The notes: generated by a model not told the origin, from the letters alone. Positions 21,637-30,988 are shown, numbered from the stretch's first letter. The stretch: DNA of 64,000 nucleotides from Mucilaginibacter limnophilus (GCF_004005815.1 NZ_SACK01000011.1:1-64000), one strand, 5' to 3'. A program made the numbers and translations.

Positions 21637-21654
21637 GGCCGACCTTTGTCTTAA
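21637..21654 (+). promoter_or_regulatory. Conserved promoter-like block before the dehydrogenase gene
   Basis: GGCCGACCTTTGTCTTAA lies 15 bases before the ATG at 21,670. An almost identical block (30,955-30,972) lies 16 bases before the NmrA-like gene. The CTTTG core resembles the right half of the Bacteroidota -7 box. Confidence 0.4.
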
Positions 21655-21669
21655 CAAATATCAAGGACA

Positions 21670-22551
21670 ATGAAAAAAACATGGTTTATCACAGGCAGTT
21701 CCCGCGGTTTAGGACGCAGCCTTATGCAAGCTGTACTGGCCTCCGGCGACAACGTCGTGGCTACAGCCCGGAATACAGAGGATTTAAAAGAATTAACAGC
21801 GAAATACGGTGAGCAGATCCTTCCGATCCAACTGGATGTTAATGTGAAGGAAGAAATAACAGCGGCCGTAGAAAATGCTATTACACACTTCGGCAGGATC
21901 GATGTACTGGTGAATAATGCCGGCTTTGGCATAACGGGCGCAACCGAAGCTTATACCGAAGAGCAGGTCAACAGTCAGTTAATGACCAACCTGTATGCGC
22001 CTATCGCGCTTAGCAGAGCAGTGCTGCCGCATATGCGCAAGCAACGTTCGGGCCGCATCTTGCAGATCAGTTCGATCGGCGGCCGTCGCGGCAGTGTTGG
22101 CGTGAGCATTTACCAGGCGGCGAAATTTGGTCTGGGTGGGTTTACCGAAGCGCTGAATAATGAGGTCAACCCTTTAGGAATATTCGTAACTTCGGTGGAA
22201 CCCGGCGGTTTTCGTACCGATTGGGGAAGTTCCTCAATGACCTTTGCGCCTAAAGTGGAAGGTTATGAAGAAACGACCGATAAACGAGCGGAACTGTTTG
22301 CAGAAGGCAAATTCCAGCCTGCCGGTGATCCGGATAAAGCGGCAAAAGTGATGATCCAATTGGCAACACATCCTAAGCCACCGGTACACCTGGTCTTAGG
22401 CAGCGATGCGGTCAAAATGATCAGACAGGCGGATACCGAGCGTACCGCGGAGTTAGAGGCCTGGCTGCAGGTAAGTGAATCAACGGACAGCGATGACGCC
22501 GCTGATTTTACCGCGACCGAGCAGGGGCAGTTTTTTATGAAAAAAAAATAA
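21670..22551 (+). CDS. Short-chain dehydrogenase/reductase (SDR)
   Basis: 293 residues, classical SDR length. The Rossmann nucleotide loop TGSSRGLGRS is at about 7-16, NNAG at about 83-86, and the catalytic Ser-Tyr-Lys is seen as ISSIGG...YQAAK, with a PGG-type motif (VEPGGFRTD) after it. The Arg in the second turn suggests NADP(H) preference. It oxidises or reduces an unidentified carbonyl/hydroxyl substrate. Seven bases separate it from the AraC gene downstream, so they form an operon and the regulator probably controls this gene. Confidence 0.92.
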   Translation: MKKTWFITGSSRGLGRSLMQAVLASGDNVVATARNTEDLKELTAKYGEQILPIQLDVNVKEEITAAVENAITHFGRIDVLVNNAGFGITGATEAYTEEQVNSQLMTNLYAPIALSRAVLPHMRKQRSGRILQISSIGGRRGSVGVSIYQAAKFGLGGFTEALNNEVNPLGIFVTSVEPGGFRTDWGSSSMTFAPKVEGYEETTDKRAELFAEGKFQPAGDPDKAAKVMIQLATHPKPPVHLVLGSDAVKMIRQADTERTAELEAWLQVSESTDSDDAADFTATEQGQFFMKKK

Positions 22552-22558
22552 AGGAAGA

Positions 22559-23371
22559 ATGAATACCGAGCGATCAGATGACGAACCAAGGATCTTACAA
22601 TCCTGCTATGTCAACATCAGCCGGAGCGGCGAACACTTTGTGCCGAACCATACCCTGAGTTATGTGGTCTGCGGCCGGAATGATATCTATCTGAATGGCA
22701 AAACACACAGCTTTGGCGAGGGTGAGTTCAGGTTTACAGCCAAAAACCAGCTGGCTAAATTTACCAAATACCCAAGTAATACCGGTGCGTTCAAGTCCAT
22801 CAGTGTAGTCATCGATCAGCACACCCTTCGCAGCATCAGCGAAGAATACCATTTACACCGGCATAAAGCTTATACAGGCGAAACCCTGTTAAGCTTAAAG
22901 CCGGTGCCTTTGCTGCAAAACTTTATCACTTCCTTAGGCCCTTACCTGAATGGCTCCGGCGAACTGAACGAAATGATCACCCGGTTGAAGGTAAAGGAAG
23001 CAGCCATGATCCTGCTGGAAACCAATCCAAATTTAAATGACCTGCTGTTTGACTTCGACCCGCCCGGTAAGATTGACCTCAAAGCCTACATGACCCGACA
23101 TTATAAGTTCAATGTCGGCCTTGACCGGTTCGCGTATCTGACAGGCCGCAGTCTGGCGACCTTTAAACGGGATTTCGAACAGGCCTTTCATACCTCGCCC
23201 AATAAATGGCTGCAGGAACAGCGATTGAAAGAAGCCTACTTTTTACTCAAAGAGCAGCGCCGCAAAGTTACCGACGTTTACCTGGATGCCGGCTTCAAGG
23301 ACCTGTCTCACTTTTCGTTCGCGTTCAAAAAAGCCTATGGGGTGACGCCATCGAAAGTGAGTGTGGGCTAA
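22559..23371 (+). CDS. AraC-family transcriptional regulator
   Basis: 270 residues: an N-terminal cupin-like sensor half (about 1-150) and a C-terminal two-HTH AraC domain (about 175-268), with RFAYLTGRSLATFKRDFEQAFHTSPNKWLQEQRL and DVYLDAGFKDLSHFSFAFKKAYGVTPSK. It is encoded with the SDR gene and probably regulates it. Effector unknown. Unlike the three 295-residue AraC proteins of the glycan locus it has a different N-terminal half. Confidence 0.92.
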   Translation: MNTERSDDEPRILQSCYVNISRSGEHFVPNHTLSYVVCGRNDIYLNGKTHSFGEGEFRFTAKNQLAKFTKYPSNTGAFKSISVVIDQHTLRSISEEYHLHRHKAYTGETLLSLKPVPLLQNFITSLGPYLNGSGELNEMITRLKVKEAAMILLETNPNLNDLLFDFDPPGKIDLKAYMTRHYKFNVGLDRFAYLTGRSLATFKRDFEQAFHTSPNKWLQEQRLKEAYFLLKEQRRKVTDVYLDAGFKDLSHFSFAFKKAYGVTPSKVSVG

Positions 23372-23387
23372 AGTCTGGCCGCTTATT

Positions 23388-23795
23388 TCAGCCGCCTTTT
23401 ATCTTCAGGATCATCTTTTCCAGGAACTCGATAGCGATCTCCTTATCCCGCGGTTCTGCCCTTCCCGCGATACTGCGGATCGTATCCCAGGAGATATCCG
23501 TTTTCCAGGGCGTTGACAGAAACGGCGCGATGGCCTTGCACACCTTCCGGAAACTGTTGCCCAATATCAGCTTGACGTCAAATGCCGATTTTAAGACGAT
23601 GCCTAACTGATCGGCGCTCAGGGCGCACAGCACTTTATCCAAAAAATTAGGTGGCGGGTTATTAGTTTCAATTAATGGTGGTTTACTTTCCTGCAGGAAC
23701 GTTTGATAGCGGTTATACACACTATGGGCCAGCTCATTCAGCGCCTGTTGTATCAACAAGCCCAGCTGGCGCAGCGGAACCGCCCTCCTGTACAT
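23388..23795 (-). CDS. Hypothetical protein, 5' end replaced by fusion to another gene
   Basis: Up to 135 residues, cytoplasmic, mostly helical: LGLLIQQALNELAHSVYNRYQ, a proline-rich linker NNPPPN, then LSADQLGIVLKSAFDVKLILGNSFRKVCKAIAPFLSTPW...FLEKMI. I have the impression of a family often seen near mobile DNA in Bacteroidota but cannot name it. Its first codons (MYRRAVP) are read from sequence that in another frame still encodes the acyltransferase-like gene, so the original start is lost and the protein is probably truncated. It converges on the AraC gene with 16 bases between stops. Confidence 0.5.
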   Translation of the reverse strand: MYRRAVPLRQLGLLIQQALNELAHSVYNRYQTFLQESKPPLIETNNPPPNFLDKVLCALSADQLGIVLKSAFDVKLILGNSFRKVCKAIAPFLSTPWKTDISWDTIRSIAGRAEPRDKEIAIEFLEKMILKIKGG

Positions 23796-24273
23796 TAGCG
23801 AGAACTGCCGCGTCGAAGATGGCGAGATCTTCCCACTTCAACAGACATTGCAGCATCGCACTATTCGCTGTATAACCTGTTGTATAAACAATGGCACTCT
23901 CTCTGCCAAAAAAATCAGCTATAGCACGTTCAATTTCCACATGAAAGTGATAGTGCCCGCCGATTGCCGGTGACGCGCCCGCTCCCGTCCCCCATTGCTC
24001 GATCGCCTTGATGGCAGCCGCTTACACTTTAGGATGCTGGGTGAAGCCCAGGTAGTCGTTCGATACCAAGCTCACAAAATTTCTGTTCGGGTTACCCGGC
24101 AGGTTCAGTTCCACACGCGGGCCGCAGCCGGAAACAGCTTCCTGCCGGTAGTTCCAATGCTCCCGGTTAACGACAGTCGGTGACATAAGCCGCCCATTCC
24201 GCAGCGCGTTCATAAGGTCCCATTCGGGAATGTTCTCAAAGTCTTTGAATGTTCTGTTAATTAAGCTTTTCAT
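23734..24273 (-). pseudogene. PLP-dependent alpha-oxoamine synthase-like gene (8-amino-7-oxononanoate synthase/2-amino-3-ketobutyrate ligase type), broken
   Basis: The N-terminal part (83 codons, ELNLPGNPNRNFVSLVSNDYLGFTQHPKV) ends in TAA at 24,022-24,024. The same frame continues without a shift as AAAIKAIEQWGTGAGASPAIGGHYHFHVEIERAIADFFG and AIVYTTGYTANSAM..FDAAVLANVQEG. The GTGAGASPAIGG and H-x-x-E-x-x-I-A-x-F-F blocks are diagnostic of the alpha-oxoamine synthase group of PLP acyltransferases. After about 23,797 the frame becomes unrelated (GSAAPAGLVDTTGAE), so the remaining ~250 residues with the PLP lysine are missing. One nonsense mutation plus a 3' truncation make it non-functional. 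Confidence 0.82.
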
Positions 24274-24573
24274 AAAAGATGTTGGTTTAGGTTAAAGGTA
24301 GAAACCGTATTGCCCCCTAGTGGGGAATTAGCGGGGGTTTTGTATTATTTGTTTATTTCATGCGCTTATTACGTTGGGTTATCAGTTACTAAGGGAACGC
24401 TGTAATTGTTCTGATGATGTCTATTCTGCCGTGCCGTATCTTAGTATGCCTGAAATAACAATTTGTTTATCCAGTTCCAGTAATATTTGTGTTTATGGAT
24501 ATTTTTACAGAATGCCAAAGAGAAATGTAAGTGGTTGATCTCGACCTGTCGTTGGAATGCTTCGGTCTTATCT
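24274..24573. other. Intergenic region
   Basis: Holds the old promoter region of the broken acyltransferase-like gene and the 3' flank of the first rhamnosidase gene. The only striking element is a G/C cluster CCCCCTAGTGGGG with GCGGGGG behind it (about 24,315-24,340), which could form a short hairpin. No gene seen. Confidence 0.4.
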
Positions 24574-26916
24574 TCACTCTCTTCGGTTTAGATGATCAAC
24601 TTCTGCAATGAATTTCCATTCACCGGCTGCGACCTCAAATCCTATTCTGCTTTCCACAACTTCACTAGGTTTCTTGTGTCCGTTAAGATAATTGCCATTC
24701 TCCCATGCCAAAGTTCCATTTATCTTTATTCGCTTCACCGCTTGAGATGGCATTAATACTACCGCATTGCTTGAGGCCGGTACGGTGACCTTGACCTGAA
24801 TTCCTTCACTGCTCCTTTCAAACGAGGATCTGATAGTCCCTTTTACGCTTTCGAAGGATGCACTCGCATTAACTAAATGCCCAGGCTGCGGAGATACCTG
24901 AAATTTTACGAACCCGGGTTCTAATGGAGAGATCCCACAAACATATTCCATCAACAACGTAAGCGGCCCGCCTGACCACCCATGGTTGTAACTTCCCCCG
25001 CCATAGCCTTCCTTACCTACTCCCCATCCTTCCCAAAGGGTAGTAAGCGGACTTTCGACCATTTTCTGATAGCGCTGCTTCATCCTGGTCAAAGCCGCAT
25101 CCGGATAATTCATCTTGAACAGAGATTCCATGACATATTTTTCCATGTACGGACTGGAATTAAATGAGGTTTCGAACACTTTTTTGATAGCTGGATAATA
25201 CTGTTGTTTCGCCAGGCCGGAAATAACTGCCCAGGCGTGTCCGCGGTCATCCGTGAGACCTTTAAATCCCTCGGACCGATATGATGTGCCTGTCCAAAAG
25301 ACCCGGTCATAATTATCATCAATACTTTTCATCATATTTTGATACTTGGAGATTGCTACTTGGTCACCAACTATTTTGGCCATATCAACGGCTGTGCCTA
25401 ATGCCTGATAGAGCAAGGCATTATCAAGTACTGGCCGATCAATGTTATCACCCCAATCTCCCCAGTCCCAGCCTCCCGGGCGGTGTACCAATAAGCCGTC
25501 CGGACCTAGCTTCCAAAGATCTAGATACCGTTTAACCGCCGGATAAGCATGCTTGATCGTAGCCATATCACCAGTGTACCTATAATAGTACCAAAAGCCG
25601 TATCTTCCAATACTTGCCAGCATTTGGCCTGGTAATTCTCTGTCCCAACTACCTGCTGGGACCGGGGAGTATAACACACCATCATCTTTTTGCCAATCGA
25701 CCAAATTGTCGATCGCCTTTTTGATCAACGCATGTGCCTTCACATCACAGGAATGTAAAATCTCTCCCTGAACAATCGCCGCATCACCCCACCATTGTGC
25801 TCTTTCTCTGTCGGGGTCTTGTATCGCGTCCCGCATATTTACATTCATTGTATTCCGGCACTTTAGCCAAAGCCTATCCAAAAAGGGATCCGAACTTTGA
25901 AAACTGCCAACAAACTCCGTATCGTACTTCGTTTCGCGATAGGCTAATTCCAAGATCTCGACCCCTTTAGGCATAGTATAGATCATTTCATGCCCATTAA
26001 GATAGGCCAAACTTTCAAACTCCTGCACGCCTTCTTTGGTCACATATTCAGCGCGGTAATTAAATTCACTACCGCCATTATAGTTATCGGTCCGCATATC
26101 GATCACAAGTCCTGCAGGCGCTTTTATTTTCAAATAAGGGGATATGGTGATGTTGAGCGGAAGTTTTGCAACAATTGATTCACCCTTGCTCACTTTAGGT
26201 ATCCCTTTTAGGTTCTCATACCGCCGAAGTGGTGATACTTTCCATAACGGGATCGGACGTTCTACCAATTGATGCCACGGAGCTACCGGCGGTTTCCCGT
26301 AGACGATGGCATTAGGCCATTTTGAATCATCATATCCGGAAGAAATCCATGGCCCAATATCATTGCGCGCGTCAAAATGAATATTGTCGTCAGATAACCT
26401 ATAATTAGGATGTGGTGCTCCTGTATTTCCGTACGCCGTGTGGCGCATCGCTTTCCACGCATCATCAGTTCCGATCTTTTTTCCGTCAATGTCAAAGTCG
26501 GCGACAAAGCCTGCTACACCACTGTTTTTATGTGAAAAACCATCTTTACCCCAGTACCAGGCTAAAACAGCGATCGTATTTTTTCCTTTTTTCAAGTGTC
26601 TTGACAGATCCACTACATCAAAGTATGTATTTTTAGGATCAGGTCCTCTTTTTAGACCACCTTCATAAACGACCATTTTTCCATTTATCCAAAGCCAATA
26701 TTTAGAATCGACAGCGATTCTGGCTACCGCGCATTGAGGCCGATCGGGCAAATCGATCTCTTTGCGGAATACCTGCCAAACATTTATGTCATTTTTTAAC
26801 ATAGGTGCAGATATCCATTGAGCATGCCAGGGCTCTCGGATCTCTGCGTTTTTGGGCTGTGCTAATAACCTTATAGAATTAAGGCAAATAAGAAAGAGCA
26901 AGGAATACTTTGACAT
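24574..26916 (-). CDS. GH78-type alpha-L-rhamnosidase, exported
   Basis: 780 residues with a signal peptide (LLFLICLNSIRLLAQ). An N-terminal beta-sandwich with ligand-binding look (WISAPML, RKEIDLP, WINGKMV, KKGKNTIAVLAWYWG) is followed by an (alpha/alpha)6 barrel. The GH78 acidic cluster is seen as D367-P-D-R-E371 ... WWGD378, and the second acidic site as TLWE629GW followed by NHGWSG. A C-terminal beta domain ends the chain. It should release terminal L-rhamnose from oligosaccharides or glycosides in the periplasm. It stands alone on the minus strand with a 1.1-kb non-coding region upstream. Confidence 0.88.
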   Translation of the reverse strand: MSKYSLLFLICLNSIRLLAQPKNAEIREPWHAQWISAPMLKNDINVWQVFRKEIDLPDRPQCAVARIAVDSKYWLWINGKMVVYEGGLKRGPDPKNTYFDVVDLSRHLKKGKNTIAVLAWYWGKDGFSHKNSGVAGFVADFDIDGKKIGTDDAWKAMRHTAYGNTGAPHPNYRLSDDNIHFDARNDIGPWISSGYDDSKWPNAIVYGKPPVAPWHQLVERPIPLWKVSPLRRYENLKGIPKVSKGESIVAKLPLNITISPYLKIKAPAGLVIDMRTDNYNGGSEFNYRAEYVTKEGVQEFESLAYLNGHEMIYTMPKGVEILELAYRETKYDTEFVGSFQSSDPFLDRLWLKCRNTMNVNMRDAIQDPDRERAQWWGDAAIVQGEILHSCDVKAHALIKKAIDNLVDWQKDDGVLYSPVPAGSWDRELPGQMLASIGRYGFWYYYRYTGDMATIKHAYPAVKRYLDLWKLGPDGLLVHRPGGWDWGDWGDNIDRPVLDNALLYQALGTAVDMAKIVGDQVAISKYQNMMKSIDDNYDRVFWTGTSYRSEGFKGLTDDRGHAWAVISGLAKQQYYPAIKKVFETSFNSSPYMEKYVMESLFKMNYPDAALTRMKQRYQKMVESPLTTLWEGWGVGKEGYGGGSYNHGWSGGPLTLLMEYVCGISPLEPGFVKFQVSPQPGHLVNASASFESVKGTIRSSFERSSEGIQVKVTVPASSNAVVLMPSQAVKRIKINGTLAWENGNYLNGHKKPSEVVESRIGFEVAAGEWKFIAEVDHLNRRE

Positions 26917-27054
26917 GGTAGTTATCTAATTTGTTGAATGTGTGAATTATACATTGGAGAGTCATTCCCGCAGCAATGGGCCGTTTATCTTTGGGTTTTA
27001 AGGGTAAAACTATCAAAAACAACCTGACAGAATTTGTCGCGTTCGACCATTTAT

Positions 27055-27229
27055 TTGCACTTTCTGATCAATAGTGTAACACACCGGGGATATTTAGATT
27101 CAGGTGACCGCTGATAAGGCGGAGCTATCAGAGTTCTTGTTCATCGGAGCTACCTGTCACTTCCTTAAAGCCAACATTGGTTAGCTCTAGGTACATTGAC
27201 CCAACTTAACATTAGTCAGAAAGTGCAAA
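27055..27229. repeat. 14-bp perfect inverted repeat flanking 147 bases
   Basis: TTTGCACTTTCTGA at 27,055-27,068 is the exact reverse complement of TCAGAAAGTGCAAA at 27,216-27,229. Between them CGGAGCTA occurs twice (27,120 and 27,145). It could be a miniature transposon-like element or a pair of regulator sites before the rhamnosidase gene; no target-site duplication is evident. Confidence 0.5.
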
Positions 27230-27446
27230 AAAGAAATGAAATGTGCAAAAGGAAGCAAGGGCCTGGAAGTTAATTTTACCTGCCATTATATCAACCTACC
27301 CGTTTAGCTACTGATAATTAGGAGGTCGGTCGCCCGAATAGCAATTTGAAAACGAATGATCACAATGGAAATATCAGAAATGTACAACATATCCTCTACA
27401 GAATTAAAGTCGTCAAGGTAGGCCGGTATTTTAACCTCCTTGCTAA

Positions 27447-27740
27447 TTAGTTTTGTATCCTGAAATCTATATCAAGCATGGTAACTAACTTCTGTAAAGT
27501 AGCGAAAATGATTTTTACGGATGCGCCCCATGGCTTGCGCTGACAGGCATATATAAATTCGTTGCTAGCATACTGTAACGTATCAAAAGCAGTAATTCAA
27601 GCTGGTTGATCGCTGTTCTTTTAATTCTCTGTAAAGTATGCTCCAGGCGTATTTGCACTCTTCATTTCCAATCCCGATCATTTCCAGCTTAAGTTAATAC
27701 AGATTATCCTTGTAAATGGTTTCAGGGCTAATGCTCTGTA
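27447..27740 (-). pseudogene. Decayed coding remnant, family unknown
   Basis: On the minus strand one frame reads TVQSISPETIYKDNLY, stop, LKLEMIGIGNEECKYAWSILYRELKEQR.., and after one frameshift near 27,590 it continues LQYASNEFIYACQRKPWGASVKIIFATLQKLVTMLDIDF to a stop at 27,447. The amino-acid composition looks like real protein rather than chance translation. No family recognised. Confidence 0.3.
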
Positions 27741-28049
27741 CGGTTTAATAATTATTTTATAAAAGAATAAGCTTCAACAAAATTAATATCTGCGTTATCC
27801 TAACGGTCCAGACCTCACACTACCAAAAACAAAAGAGCAGATTAATAAATTCGAAGCCCTCTCACCTGTTCTGTAAATTTCACAGAGATAATAAAGAAAC
27901 ATCGCTTTAATACATTACTTCATATATATATACCATAGGTAACAACACCGTAGAAACTTGATCTTATTTGTAACAAGTTCAAGAAACAGCTTTTAGAAAA
28001 TACCAAGCTTACGTATAAAATGATTTAATCGTTTAGAATTGGCATTCTA

Positions 28050-30335
28050 TCATTTACTCATAGAAAACGGCGTCGAAGATCCGCTGATACCGCGCTGCTT
28101 ATTAGGTACCGGTGACATATTGAAGTTAATTACCGCACCTTTTTGCAACGCCGAATGGCTGAACCAGTTAAAGCTGTACGGTTTGCCATTTACAGTTACA
28201 CTTTGCACATACTTGTTTGCTGCGCTGTTCTTGGTTGCATTAACGGTGATAGTTTTACCATTTTCCAAATTAAGAGTTACCTTTTTGAACAATGGCGCAC
28301 CTATTACATATTGATCACTTGCCGGGCAAACCGGATAAAAGCCCATTGCCGAAAATACATACCATGCTGATGTTTGACCGTTATCCTCGTCTCCGCAATA
28401 ACCATCCGGCGTAGCTTGGTATAATTTATTCATCACCTCACGTACATAATACTGAGTTTTCCATGGCTCACCGGCATAATTGTACAGGTAAGTCATGTGC
28501 TGTATGGGCTGGTTACCATGGGCATAGTTACCCATGTTGGCTATCTGCATTTCGCGTATCTCGTGTATTACACCGCCATAGTAACTGTCGTCAAATACCG
28601 GCGGAACAGAGAATACAGAGTCCAGCTTAGCCACAAAACGCTGGTTGCCACCCATCAGGTTTATCAGGCCTTTAACATCATGAAAAACGCTCCAGGTATA
28701 GTGCCAGCTATTACCTTCAGTAAAGGCATCGCCCCATTTCAGCGGGTTAAACGGTGACTGGAACTGACCGTCCTTGTTTTTGCCGCGCATAAAGCCGGTT
28801 GTCTTATCAAAAAGGTTTTTATAGTTCTGGCTACGTTGTTTATAAATAGCTATTTCGCTTTCGGGCTTGCCCAATGCTTTACCCAAGCTGTAAATAGCAT
28901 AATCGTCATAAGCATACTCAAGGGTACGGGCGGCATTTTCATTTATATTAACATCGTAAGGCACATAACCCAACTCGTTATAATATTTTACACCTCTGCG
29001 GCCTATAGCTGAGTTTTTCTCGTCCTCGTTATTGGCGCCATGTACAACCGCTTCCCAAAGGGTATTAATATCGTAGCCACGTAATCCTTTTATATAAGCG
29101 TCAGCTACTACCGAAGCCGAGTTATTGCCAATCATAATATCTGCATAGCCGGGGCTCGACCATTCGGGCAGCCAGCCGCCTTCTTTGTAATCACTTATTA
29201 AGCCTTGCTGCATTTCTTTATTGATAGATGGATAAGCTAAATTCAAAAATGGATACAGCGCTCTGAAGGTATCCCAGAAACCGGTACCGGCAAATTTATA
29301 ACCCGGCATAGTTTTACCTAAATACGGACTGTAATGTATTATATTGTTATTAGCATCTAACTCATACAATTTGTTCGGGAAAAACAGCATGCGGTATAGA
29401 CATGAGTAAAACGTGCGGGTTTGGTCAACACTACCACCTTCAACTGATATTCGGCTCAGTGTTTTATTCCAGGCAGCTTTTGCTTTTTGTTTGGTTACAT
29501 CAAAGCTATCTCCTGCTAGTTCGCGTCTAAGGTTTAACTCTGCCTGTTCAATGCTTACAAATGATGAGGCCACACGCAGGTTTACCTTTTCGCCTTTGCT
29601 TGTTTTAAAACCTATGGCGGCTAAGGCATGGTCGGCGGTTAACTCCAGGTCGTTTCCGTTTTTGTTATTGCCTTTAAACGTGAAGGCTGACGTAATGGGC
29701 TTATCTACATAAATAACAAAGAAGTTTTTGAAGTTTTTAAGTGGGCCACGGGCATATTTTGTTGAGTAACCTATTATCTTTTTTTCGGCCGGGATTACTT
29801 TTATGTATGAACCCTTGTCAAGCGCGTCAATAATAATATATGAGCTATCAGTTTTAGGGAAAGTTACCCTGAATTGTGCAGCGCGTTCGGTAGGTGTTAT
29901 CTCGGTGGTTACGTCATGGTCGGCCAGATACACGCTGTAATAATATGGCTTTGCAACCTCTGCCTTGTGCGAAAACCAGCTGGCGCGCTTATCCTGGTCA
30001 ACATCCAGCTTACCGGTAACCGGCATAATGGCAAACTGCCCGTAATCATTCATCCACGGTGAGGGCTGATGTGTTTGTTTAAAGGCGCGTATTTTGGTAG
30101 CGTCATAGGTATAGGCCCAGCCGTCGCCCATTTTGCCCGTCTGTGGTGTCCACATGTTCATCCCCCATGGCACGGCTATTGCCGGGTATGTGTTACCGTT
30201 TGATAATACAGGGTCCGAGTCAGTGCCCATTAGCGGATTTATCCATTCAACAGGGTCGTTCAGCTTACCTACCTGCTGGCTGTAGGCTTGAACAAAAGAC
30301 AATATTAACAGTGATAACAGAATGGTTTTTTTCAT
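28050..30335 (-). CDS. GH92 exo-alpha-mannosidase, exported
   Basis: About 761 residues from ATG 30,335 (MKKTILLSLLILSFVQAYSQ, a clean signal peptide); a longer frame from 30,395 adds 20 residues before the signal peptide and is unlikely. GH92 features: N-terminal beta-sandwich (WINPLMGTDSDPVLSNGNTYPAI), the GTGFWDTFRALYPFLN motif, NENAARTLEYAYDDYAI, and GDEDNGQTSAWYVFSAMGFYP with acids 649-651. GH92 enzymes are calcium-dependent inverting exo-alpha-mannosidases acting mainly on alpha-1,2/1,3/1,4-mannosides. It stands alone between two large non-coding regions and is the only mannosidase in the window, so its role in a rhamnose-centred locus is unclear. Confidence 0.94.
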   Translation of the reverse strand: MKKTILLSLLILSFVQAYSQQVGKLNDPVEWINPLMGTDSDPVLSNGNTYPAIAVPWGMNMWTPQTGKMGDGWAYTYDATKIRAFKQTHQPSPWMNDYGQFAIMPVTGKLDVDQDKRASWFSHKAEVAKPYYYSVYLADHDVTTEITPTERAAQFRVTFPKTDSSYIIIDALDKGSYIKVIPAEKKIIGYSTKYARGPLKNFKNFFVIYVDKPITSAFTFKGNNKNGNDLELTADHALAAIGFKTSKGEKVNLRVASSFVSIEQAELNLRRELAGDSFDVTKQKAKAAWNKTLSRISVEGGSVDQTRTFYSCLYRMLFFPNKLYELDANNNIIHYSPYLGKTMPGYKFAGTGFWDTFRALYPFLNLAYPSINKEMQQGLISDYKEGGWLPEWSSPGYADIMIGNNSASVVADAYIKGLRGYDINTLWEAVVHGANNEDEKNSAIGRRGVKYYNELGYVPYDVNINENAARTLEYAYDDYAIYSLGKALGKPESEIAIYKQRSQNYKNLFDKTTGFMRGKNKDGQFQSPFNPLKWGDAFTEGNSWHYTWSVFHDVKGLINLMGGNQRFVAKLDSVFSVPPVFDDSYYGGVIHEIREMQIANMGNYAHGNQPIQHMTYLYNYAGEPWKTQYYVREVMNKLYQATPDGYCGDEDNGQTSAWYVFSAMGFYPVCPASDQYVIGAPLFKKVTLNLENGKTITVNATKNSAANKYVQSVTVNGKPYSFNWFSHSALQKGAVINFNMSPVPNKQRGISGSSTPFSMSK

Positions 30336-30910
30336 ATTTGATAGTGTAATGCTTACTAGCGCATATAATCGCAACCATCCGATAAAGCCAGACACGGGAA
30401 ATAGCTGGCAACACCATTGAAGAGATTATAATGCACAATAATTCCCTAACGTCAGGCAAGTTGATAGCGTTTCGAAATTCATTATCCAGGTAATTTAAGT
30501 TTTGTCTTAATTAAAACCTGCTAATCAATTGTACGATGGGCAATCAATTAAGATGATGAATTCAACTTGCATATTAGTTATGATCTATGGTTAACAACAT
30601 GTCAGAAACTATACAAAATTATTTGTCCTAACGTTCAGATGGATAGCACAAATCATCAAATATTTACATTTTTTGACAATAATGTGCTCCCTTATATGCG
30701 ACATTTTTAACTAGGATAAATATTATGAATCTAATTAGTGATAATAATTGCCGTAAAAAGCCACAAATAAAAGCTTCAGTCGCTACTTAAAATTTAATGA
30801 ATAATTAATCGTCCGCTTGATACCCCCGAATTATAAGAGCAAGCTAATAGTTGAGTAATTGCGCATAATAATCAGCCTTCAATGCCGGTATATTATTACA
30901 ATTCCCATTT

Positions 30911-30939
30911 GACTACAAAATTGCGACATCTGGCTACAA
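30911..30939 (+). promoter_or_regulatory. 21-bp-spaced direct repeat, AraC-type operator candidate
   Basis: GACTACAA at 30,911 and GGCTACAA at 30,932 are direct repeats 21 bases apart (two helical turns), the usual layout for AraC-family binding. They lie 50-78 bases before the NmrA-like gene, which is followed by an AraC gene. Confidence 0.45.
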
Positions 30940-30954
30940 CTGTTTCTGATCAGC

Positions 30955-30972
30955 GGCCGATCTTTGTATTAA
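30955..30972 (+). promoter_or_regulatory. Conserved promoter-like block before the NmrA-like gene
   Basis: GGCCGATCTTTGTATTAA differs in two positions from the block at 21,637-21,654 and stands at the same distance from the start codon (16 versus 15 bases). Confidence 0.4.
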
Positions 30973-30988
30973 TTAAAAACAGAGAAAT

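Larger units (their letters stand above)
26917..28049. other. Long intergenic region with an inverted repeat and a gene remnant
   Basis: 1.1 kb without an intact gene. It contains the promoter side of the rhamnosidase gene, a separated 14-bp inverted repeat (27,055 and 27,216), and a decayed minus-strand coding stretch (27,447 to about 27,740). The rest is AT-rich and shows no clear RNA gene. Confidence 0.5.
30336..30988. other. Intergenic region, divergent promoters
   Basis: 650 AT-rich bases between the divergent GH92 and NmrA-like genes. The right end holds an AraC-type direct repeat (30,911-30,939) and a promoter-like block (30,955-30,972). Nothing else convincing. Confidence 0.45.

Noticed and set aside
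24315..24340. C/G-run hairpin as a terminator or attachment site
   Set aside because: Short, imperfect, without a T-run and with no second copy in the window.
30336..30395. 20-residue extension of the GH92 protein
   Set aside because: It would bury the signal peptide; ATG 30,335 begins a normal one.
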